Shown here: positions 56,471-64,000 of the stretch, in pieces
How the letters are laid out: each line of letters starts with the position of its first letter
Position numbering within the stretch: position 1 is the first letter of the stretch
Assembly: GCF_000208865.1 (NCBI RefSeq)
Contig: NC_018390.1
Coordinates: 4,234,270 to 4,298,269 of the forward strand
DNA length: 64,000 nucleotides
Reading direction: 5' to 3'
Source of the DNA: Neospora caninum Liverpool
Lineage: Eukaryota > Apicomplexa > Conoidasida > Eucoccidiorida > Sarcocystidae
Notes under the pieces: generated by a model
Databases searched by the model: none
What the model was told of the DNA's origin: nothing
What the model saw: only the letters and a program-made list of their open reading frames with translations
Program-made: the position numbers and the translations under genes

Positions 56471-58550
56471 GGACGCATGGACGTATACGCAGGCATGTAC
56501 AGAGACGTATATCCAGAGAAGGATACTTACATGTTTGTGTATATTTGTATACGCTGTTCCTGCGCATGGATGTCGATCTGCCTTTGGCAGGCCTGTGTCT
56601 GTGTATTTCCGTTTTTGCCTGGACGTGTACCTGCCGTGCGAGCGTCCAGGTACTGAGGAAAGAAGAATTTGAGTAGAAGGCGTCTACGTACGGCAGCGGC
56701 GTTTTCGTGGGCCGATTCAAAACTTTTGAAGCGCCGTGTGTATCTCTGCAAGATTAAGGTTGCACATGCACATATGCATACGTCTTTCTGTGCGGACGGT
56801 ACGTACATCGCAGCTTCTGGGTTTCGCCGTAGCGTATTTGTTTGACAGCTTTCGCACGCGCTAGGCGACTTCTGCGGTGCAAATGTTTGTGTATGTGTAT
56901 GTGACGTATACGCATGCACGTTTATATAATCGTTTGTATGCGCGTGTAAACGGCGGATACAGGCACTGAGGACGGAAGGAAGGTTTTATCTTTTCTCTGA
57001 GGGAAGAAGCATGTTTTCCAATGCAGAGATCGGGTGCGTAACGGGACGGAAGGCAGGTCGTTTTCGTGCTGTTTTCCTTGTGAGTCTATACCGACTGTGG
57101 AAGCCACAGCGATTCGTTTTTTCCCTTGGCGCAGCATATCTGTTGGGGAGGGAATCGACAGACTGGTACATACGTTTAGGTTCTTCTAGAGCTGCCCGAC
57201 ACATCTGCACTCCCTGCTTACGCCGAAAGGTGCGAAATGGAGAGAGCCTCCATGCGCCCTCCAAACTGAAAAAAAGTGCGCCCATCGCCGAGGCCGTTTT
57301 CGAGTCCACACGTTCCGGGAACCGGGCGTGGTAAGCTACCGCCGACGGGCGGTTCTGGAGCAGAAATACAGGCGGCGTGATCGACTTCTACCAAGAGTTG
57401 GTCAGGTGCGTACTCTCTGCGCCATCCGTTATTCGATCACGCAGAAGATCGAGTGTGTATACTCTCGAAAAATTAGCTACAGGGGGTAAACGTCAGAAAA
57501 GGCGGCAAAACTCGTGTCCCTGCGGGTTACAAAGGTCCGATCTGAGAGTGTGTGAGAAATCGTAGCGAGAGAGCACGAAGACACAGACTGGGAGCTCTTA
57601 TGGAGTTCTGGTCTCCAGCTTTGTACACGGGGGCGCGCGGTGATGTCCGCAGTGCAACATGGGAACTCAGCTGTTTCCCGGTTATGAAACCAAAAACCAC
57701 GTGCGAGACGTAGAGGAGTGCACGTCTCTCGCAGTGGGCGGGCAAACTTCGACCTAGAAGCCTTCTCTGTTTTGAGGTGAGTGCCGCGCAGAGTGCGCAA
57801 ACCCCCTGTTTTTCAGCTGGGTGAACTCTGCCAAACTTCCTCCAAAGAGACCCTCAGCTTGGCAGTTGAGAAGAGGCTCTCTGCGCTCTTTGTTTGCTGT
57901 GGTTGTTCCTTCTCGAGTCCGTCTCTGGTCATCGCTTTGTCGGACCTCTCGCGCCCCCTTTCGTCTTTACTCGTCCCTTTCTCAGGAAACTGTCGCCTGT
58001 TTTCTTTCACAGGCTGTTTCCTGCGTTCCTCGTTCTCTGGTTCCTCCTCAGCCCTGCAAACCGCTCTTTTTTTTCTCTGGGAGTGAATCAGTATTTTGCG
58101 CCGATCTGCATTGCAAGAGAGTTCTCGCGGGTTCGGCCGCGCTTGGCGTGCGGCCCGTGTCGCAGTCTGCCCTGCGTTTTCGTTTCGCAGTCTGCCCTGC
58201 GTTTTCGTTTCGCAGTCTGCCCCGTTCAGGCCCTGTGTCGGCGACCCGCGATTCGGCGCGGATACGGTCACTTTCAACGTGGCAGAACCTCGTCCACGCG
58301 TTCTCGGAACCAAAACTCGTAGCAAGAACCCGCGAACCGACAACGACGTGCCTGAAACGTGTGCCACGAGTATAGAGAGACCACTACCCAATCTAGGGTC
58401 GTCAGTATGAATGGATAGACCCAAGTCTTCCTTGCAGACGAGTCGGGCTACCGGTTTAGATCTTGAATGTCTCTGTTTACCGGGTTCGAAAGTTCTGCTG
58501 AGCTTTCCCAGCAGTAGCGGTCGAACGACGAAGGAGGCGAGTGCCTGTTG
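56471..58550. other. Gap between DDX41 and the cox1 fragment; no supported gene
   Basis: Frames are short, and none has recognisable motifs. The minus-strand frame at 57813-58424 is basic and partly built from a 25-bp repeat. The stretch between the repeat and the NUMT may contain further mitochondrial pieces but I cannot show this by eye. Confidence 0.5.
58161..58223. repeat. Tandem repeat, 25-bp unit x2.5
   Basis: The unit cgcagtctgccctgcgtttt (then cgttt) begins at 58161 and 58186, with a partial third copy from 58211. The full copies are identical. Confidence 0.95.
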
Positions 58551-58752
58551 CCCCCCAGCAATCGTAAAGATCTTGGCTGTCTGTATCTCATAACTGGAGT
58601 CATATTCAGTACCCTAGGGACTATAATGTCTCTGTTTATTCGATTTGAGTTATACAGTTCTGGATCGCGGATCATTTGTACAGAGACGATATCTACTTAT
58701 AATGTGATAATGACAATACATGGTCTAGCTATGATCTTTATGTTCTTAAGGC
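58551..58752 (+). pseudogene. cox1: NUMT: fragment of mitochondrial cytochrome c oxidase subunit I
   Basis: Translated directly, this AT-rich block reads NRKDLGCLYLITG, then TLGTIMSLFIRFELYSSGSR, ICTETISTYNVIMTIHG and LAMIFMFL. This is the N-terminal part of cox1: the first transmembrane helix, the ELYSSGxRII motif and the start of the second helix, which carries the haem-ligand His in TIHG. It lacks the protein's start and breaks off at MFL into unrelated sequence. The base composition differs sharply from its GC-rich neighbours. Apicomplexan cox1 is encoded in the mitochondrion, so this is a nuclear insertion without function of its own. The following ~100 bases (58753-58850) are also AT-rich and might be another mitochondrial block; I cannot confirm it. 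Confidence 0.9.
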
Positions 58753-59427
58753 TGGCCAGTAGCCAAGGTACCAAATATGGTATTGGACAAAGAAAGGTTT
58801 GTAATCACTGTAGCATCCCAGAAACTCATTTGTTCTCATGGTAGTACATATCCGAGGGGAGAAGGCAGTCTCTGGGAATCACGCGCGGCACGATCACGTC
58901 CTAGACATCCGCATCTGTCAGGCGTCGCCACGAAGCAGAAACGGCGATGAGGTGCCGGTTTCTGGTGAAGACAACGCAGTTTTCCCTTGCCACAGGGTCA
59001 CGCGGAATGGAACGAGATTTGCGTTCATCAGTCGCGCGAATCCCCCCGAAGGAAAGAAACCACACTTCGGCACGGTCCGGCGAAGAAAAGGCACCAGGCA
59101 GCATAAACTAAGCGTCGCCTGGAAAATTTTGTTGCGGGCAAGGGGGCGTTACAAACACACTGCCTTCATATTTATTCACGTGTCCCAGGCCGTTGTCTAC
59201 ACTCTTCCGCACGCCACCAACTCGTGCGTTTCCTGGGTTGCCACGTGAGGCTAGCCGGCGGAGACACGCCAGGCAGCGGTCTTGTCTTGCAGGCCGCCGC
59301 GTTCCGCCTCCAGCGTCCTTGGAAACGCCCGACACACGTCTCAGGCGTGTTTGGCGCTTCAAAACGATTTCCATGGAGTCGCCGCAGTCCTCGGTTTCTG
59401 CGCCTCCGAACCAGATGTTTCGTAGAC

Positions 59428-60846
59428 ATGGGGGCAATGTCACACGTGGCAGTTGCCCGGTTCCTGCTTCTCTTTTTTCTGTGTTCCCAGCTTCACGGCC
59501 CGCAGCTGTTCGCGTCCTGAAATGAACTCGAAACGCGCGCGTTCGGTGAGGGTCGGGGACGCACGCTCGTGTTTGCCGAGGCCGAGCGGATCGCGCCGGT
59601 GGTGTCTCCAGGGTCATTAGAAAACGAAGCCGCCCGTGAAGCTCCGAGGGCAATGACTCCTCTAGGACCGAAAATCCGGCATGTTCTGGGATATCCGTTC
59701 CGTAAGATTGTCCGCACGTTGCGGGCGGCTGGCGCCAGCGTTGGACGCAAGGTGACGTCATGGACGTCGGGTTTCATTTGGAAAAGGCGCTGGACGGCGC
59801 TCGTCGCCGAGACGGTCGCACAGATGAAGAAGGAAAGGAAACAGGAGAAGGAAGAGCGACAGGGCTGCGCCGCGGTAGCCCCCTTTGTAACGAATCCTCA
59901 CGCGCTGCCGACGTCGCTGGGGGCACTTTCGGCGGAGATGTTGGACGCGCTGACCGGGCTGTTCCCGCCTCAGCAACCTGTCGAGATGAAGTCGAAAGTG
60001 ACAGGCTCCTCCATCACAGTCAGGTTCTTGGAAACTGTGGGTGTCTCTTCGTACGGAAGCGTTTTGATCAGATGCCAGAGCTCCGCCGAAGCGGAAGAAT
60101 GCTCTCTTGAGGCGTTCCCCGTTACAAATCCTTCATTGCGCTCGAGTGCAACCGTCAGGAGGCAGTATCTAAGAGCAATGAAGCAACTCAAAACTGCGTC
60201 AGGGCCCTCACAGGTCGGCATCCCCCGAGATCTTCTCGTGCTGAAAAGCGCCCGAGGCAGCTGGTGTCCTCAACGTCCTAGGGATGCCTTTGCGTTTCCG
60301 AATGTGTTCTTCAAGCGGTCTCTCCAGGCTGAAAAGCTCCGAGAAGTTCTGACGCACATGGCAGCCGCCACAGACCCCGGGGGGCAACGGACGGCGCATG
60401 ACGCTCGAGTCTCCCTGACGAAGCAAGTGCACAAGGGTGTATCGCTCGCTTCCCCAACTCTGTGTCGACACGGAAACATCAACATTGACAGCATCTTTGT
60501 CACGGTCGATGGCATTGTGCACCTGCAACCGCCCGTTGCAGAGTGTCCGTCGCCTGAACAGTCCTCCGTTGCAGCAGATCGTCATGAAAGCACTGCAGAG
60601 GCCGCGGCGGAAGAAACTGACCAAGACAGAGAAATACTAGCGCCCGCGGAGGAACCCATCAGCGACGACCTTGCGCTCGCCATTGTCTTTACGCATATTT
60701 GGTGTCCCCTCCGGAACTTCGAAGATGTTGCCTACGAACTGACGTTACTCAATCGTTTCGAACGCGAGGTCCCAGAAGAGTTCTTCGAACGATGTGCTTC
60801 GCCGCCAGATGCTATCGAAGTCTTGATCGCGATGTTGGCTTTGTGA
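59428..60846 (+). pseudogene. Rhoptry-type (ROP) pseudokinase with in-frame stop after the signal peptide
   Basis: ATG 59428 opens a typical signal peptide (MSHVAVARFLLLFFLCS). The same frame hits TGA at 59518-59520 and then stays open to the stop at 60844-60846. The body has a basic N-terminal region (RKIVRTLRAAGASVGRK) and a kinase-like fold: a glycine-loop-like GVSSYGSV near 60040-60065, CSLEAFPV where an active kinase has the VAIK lysine, and HGNINIDSIFVTVDG from 60469 in place of HRDxKxxN. No DFG follows. The HGxxxxDxxFxxxDG pattern is typical of secreted ROP2-family pseudokinases, which act in the host cell or at the vacuole. The C-terminal lobe ends early (IEVLIAMLAL), without the final Arg-containing subdomain. 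The stop and the truncation suggest a decayed gene; an unseen intron over the TGA, or translation from a downstream start without a signal peptide, are alternatives. Confidence 0.65.
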
Positions 60847-61364
60847 GCCTGGAAACTTGAGAGAGTAGTAGTGACGGTGTGCTCGCTTGAATAGTTTTTG
60901 TTTGTGTAATTCCCATTTTGTGGTAGATTTTGTTTCATCATCATCACAACTGAGACATTGGTGCAGATACCTGTACTTCTGAGAACCTCCTGTGTTGGAG
61001 CGGACGACCGTCTCTGGAAAGCCCCTCGCTTTTTTTTGGAACCGCTTACACGTTACGAACTGAGGCAAAGGAATCGCTGGCCAGGCGGTTCCGGGATGTC
61101 TTTATATGGACGCGCTCGTGAGTGAAACACAAGGGTTCTCTCGCTCTCAGGCAAGGCGCGGTAACGAACGCTTACCGTTCTCACCCTCAGCACATCCCGT
61201 TGCCGCACCCACCTAGTGACGTCACCAACTCGCTTGCGTTTTTATGTGGCAGAGTTCGCGTTAACTGCAGATTTCTCAGGCAAAAACTCGCCCAGTTTTC
61301 CCACGAGTCAGAGCAGTATATATAGAGCTGTGATGAGGCGCGCGCGCCTCGCGTTGACACGCAA
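60847..61364. other. Gap between the ROP-like locus and the minus-strand gene at 61365
   Basis: Two 3' ends converge here. A short TATATAG stretch lies near 61317-61324. Nothing else can be supported. Confidence 0.5.
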
Positions 61365-62490
61365 CTAAAAGTTCTCTCTCTTTCGATTCGTGGTCTTCTC
61401 TCGCGACAACAACGCTCTCTGTTTCCGCCGTTGCGTTCCTCCCAGCTTGCTCCGCTTCACTTTTTGTCGCGTTCCTTTTCCCTCTCGACGGGTGGAGCGC
61501 CGTGGGCCACGGGCGTGTGTGAAGAGACCCCCGTTGCCTGTCGCAAAGGCGTGTGTCGAAAGTCTTGCGCTGAGCGATCGTCTTTTGCTTTGCGTCGAGC
61601 TCTCAGCTGCAGTTTTTTTTTCGCCAGAGTCTCTCTCGACGAAAAGGATTTGTTCCGCCCCGAGCTGCCAAAGCGCGAAAGCTCTGGCGGGGAGGCCAGG
61701 TATGTGCCTCGCGCGCCCTCCAGGCTCTCTGCGTAGGGCGCGTTCCCTGGAACGGTTCGTTTCTCTCCGTTCTTTCTCTCTTTTTGCTGCTTGCTTCTCT
61801 TTCGACGTTCGGACCACACAGAGAATCGAAGGGGACTCCGTGTCGAAGAGACAGAGGGTGCCTGCGTGGAACTCGTTTTTTCGCACGAAAAGAAGGGCTC
61901 TGAAGCGAGAAGACACAACGCCTCTCGCGGTTCTCTCTCTCTTCCGCGGGGGTTGCGAATCGCCACACCGTTTGCGAGTTTTGTCCAGGACCTCCCGTGG
62001 GGCGAGTTTCCGTTCCCTTCCGTTTTCTCCCTCCACAGAAAAAGCGTGAGGGATATGTGTCTTGCTCGATTTCCGCTCCGCCGCGCGGACAACATCTTTC
62101 GCCGGTCCTGCTCCAAAGCTTGCGAGATCCTCTGCTGTCTCGAAGAGTCTGAGCTCTCCCCAGGGCGTTTTATCGTAGAGAAGGTCTAGCAAAGCGAGTG
62201 CTTCGTTTCCCGCGACGCCGTCCGGCTGTCGATACACCCGGTCCTCGTCCATAATTCCCAACAGGTGTTCGAAAAGAGTCGACCTTTCCTTTTCGTCCAC
62301 GCTCCAAAAGAGGCGCACATTCTTTTTGGCGTGGAAAGCCGTCTGTTCCCTGAAGGAAGAAAAGAAAACGCCCAGGTCTCATATGCGTCGCTCTCGGTTT
62401 AAACCGCACATACCAGTCGGCCTTTCCTTGATCCCGCCCAGTCAGATGGACAGCCGATTTTTCCAGCTTCTTCACGTTTGTCGTCTTTCC
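61365..62490 (-). CDS. Uncharacterised protein, at least two exons, 5' end not resolved
   Basis: Exon 62490-62414 (GKTTNVKKLEKSAVHLTG...KADW) splices with GT-AG ends and matching phase to an exon from 62349 that begins EQTAFHAKKNVRLFWSVDEK. The latter continues with ERSTLFEHLLGIM and EALALLDLLYDKTPWGEL, a segment with the look of a conserved folded domain. The frame then runs on to a stop at 61365 through a Lys/Arg-rich, low-complexity region; this second half could be partly intron or UTR. No start codon is in frame before 62490 because a TGA precedes it, so at least one 5' exon is missing from the model. I do not recognise the family. It is divergent from the TMEM184-like gene starting at 63144. 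Confidence 0.5.
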
Positions 62491-63143
62491 CTGGTGTCAA
62501 CTGAAACTCGACAAAAGAATTTTTGCATCTCCGCGACTCGGTGGCGAGCCTGAAGCCAACTGTGACCCAGCGACGCTGACGGCGTCCGGTTCTGTCTCGA
62601 TCTTCTCTCCGACACTTCGCGCTCGCTCTTTGGCCCCGGTCTTCCCTCCACGAAGATGGTGTTCTTTCTCTCGATTGCTTCGCGGCTTCTGCGAGATGTT
62701 TCTTGCTTCCGTTCCCTCGTCTGAGACCTGTGTTTCCTTACTTCCCCCTCCTCAACCGCGTTTCCTCCGCACAAAATGACGGACTCTGCTCTCCTCGAGG
62801 CTCCGGCTCTCGACCGGGGAAGCCCCCTGCCCTCTCCGACTGTGTCTGTAAGACGACCTAACTTGGCGGGGTGACCGGGTTCTCCGCCCCGTTCTTGACT
62901 TCTCTGAAAAAACCGTATTGGTAGCTGGAATCAGATGAGCCATGTTCAAACGGAATTTCACATTGGGGCACGTTTTTTAAGTGTGTCCACGCATGTGCCG
63001 CGTGTATGTACAGCTCTCACCTTGAGGCGGATATCTCCGTCCTCAGTGTCTGGGCTTGCGCCTAGACCCTCGAAGGGGACTGGCACTGCGTTGAGAGGCG
63101 GCTTTTCGGCGGTTGAAGATAGGGTGTTTGTTTTCACTGAAGG

Positions 63144-63742
63144 ATGCGAATGTCCTGCCTCTTTCACGTCCAACTGGACCTGTTCTCCTGTGTATTTGAC
63201 GCGCAGCACTCGGCCTTCATCGACATCGGCTGGGTCTCTGCGCTCGGCTGCGTCTCTGCCCTCGTTGCTTGTCTCCTCTCGGGCATTTCGATCTTTCTCC
63301 ATCTTGCACATTACGCCTTCCCCTCGCTGCAAAAATATGTCGTCCGCATTCTCCTGTTTGTTCCTGTCTACGCCGGTGAGTCAGAAAACGCCAGTCCACG
63401 CCGCTTATCCGTCCTGTCCCCTATATACCCCGTTAGTTCACAGCCTCGGCACATACCTGCGTCTGCGCCAACCTACACCTCTCCACACCAATAGATCTAC
63501 GAGTATGGATCTGAATCCGTATGCCGAGCAGTAGACATGTCCATGTGTGCGTCTTCGCGGCCAACGGTATCGATCTCCGAGTCTCTTAGGTTCGCGCTGA
63601 ACCTCCCCGAAACGCAATCGTGGGGGTCCGAGCGAGATTCTCTGTACACTCCAATTCTATGCTTACACCTCACGGTGTTCAAACTTCCTCTTCAGTCTCC
63701 CCTTTTCTCTCTTCACGTGTCTATGTATACGCATGTGCATAC

Positions 63743-63775
<33 letters not shown>

Positions 63776-64000
63776 GTCAAATATACGCCTGCATGTATGG
63801 GTGTGTATCTGTTTGTTTGTGTGTGCACGTGTGTTTTGCTTGTGTTTGCAGTGTCTTCTCTGGTGATTTTGATTGTGCCGAGTCAGTTTGTGTACATTGA
63901 GGCGCTGCGAGACATGTGGGAAGCAGTCGTCGTGTACTCCTTCTTCTGTTTGATCCTTTCGCGCTGCGGTGGAGAAGACACGTGTGCGAGTGCGCTCAGC
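63144..64000 (+). CDS. TMEM184 / organic solute transporter alpha (DUF300) family membrane protein, N-terminal part
   Basis: Exon 63144-63375 (phase 1 donor) joins exon 63852-64000, which runs off the window. ATG 63144 is followed by ATG 63150 in the same frame. After a short N-terminus the first transmembrane helix (WVSALGCVSALVACLLSGIS) leads into LHLAHYAFPSLQKYVVRILL, FVPVYA and VSSLVILIVPS. Then EALRDMWEAVVVYSFFCLIL and the GGE motif follow. The order (helix, basic P.LQ..VVRI turn, FVPVYA helix, then the DxxEAxVxYxFxxL helix) matches TMEM184/OST-alpha proteins, seven-helix proteins of organelle and plasma membranes whose coccidian role is not defined. The 5' flank is shared with the divergent gene at 62490. 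The remaining helices lie outside the window. Confidence 0.85.
63741..63775. repeat. TA microsatellite in TMEM184-like intron 1
   Basis: A (TA)n tract of about 35 bases in the 476-base intron between the two visible exons. Confidence 0.9.

Overview
This window is nuclear DNA of a coccidian apicomplexan, most likely Toxoplasma gondii or a close relative (Hammondia or Neospora). The evidence is GC-rich DNA with many short GT-AG introns, two SRS (SAG1-related) GPI-anchored surface antigen genes, a degenerate rhoptry-type (ROP) pseudokinase, very large proteins with long disordered stretches, many TA, GAAA and GATA simple repeats, and a nuclear fragment of mitochondrial cox1. I built the gene models by hand from splice sites, reading phase and motifs. 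Every intron marked as supported has GT-AG ends and keeps frame.

Layout. (1) 137-1899 (+): 3' half of an Aurora/AGC-like protein kinase, cut by the left edge. (2) 1900-5321: no supported gene; lies between two convergent genes. (3) 13142-5322 (-): six-exon nuclear-type zinc-finger protein of about 1986 aa combining two CCCH fingers, a RING finger and a TRAF-like finger. (4) 15586-13476 (-): unknown three-exon gene. (5) 15640-20366: long gap without a supported gene. (6) 20367-28008 (+): 2380-aa protein with a DOT1-like class I methyltransferase core. (7) 28009-31111: gap. (8) 32155-31112 and 35499-34486 (-): two SRS surface antigens separated by a gap that carries a 79-bp tandem duplication; a further gap follows to 37226. 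(9) 48248-37227 (-): giant alpha/beta hydrolase (ABHD17-like), about 3466 aa. (10) 50288-56383 (+): ten-exon DEAD-box helicase, the DDX41 (Abstrakt) orthologue. (11) 58551-58752: cox1-derived NUMT. (12) 59428-60846 (+): ROP-like pseudokinase with an in-frame stop just after its signal peptide. (13) 62490-61365 (-): uncharacterised gene. (14) 63144-64000 (+): first exons of a TMEM184/OST-alpha family membrane protein, cut by the right edge.

The genes do not form a pathway. Housekeeping genes (DDX41, RING/CCCH protein, methyltransferase, TMEM184) are interleaved with parasite-specific secreted or surface genes (SRS pair, ROP-like pseudokinase). Two divergent pairs, hydrolase/DDX41 and the 62-kb gene/TMEM184, probably share promoter regions.
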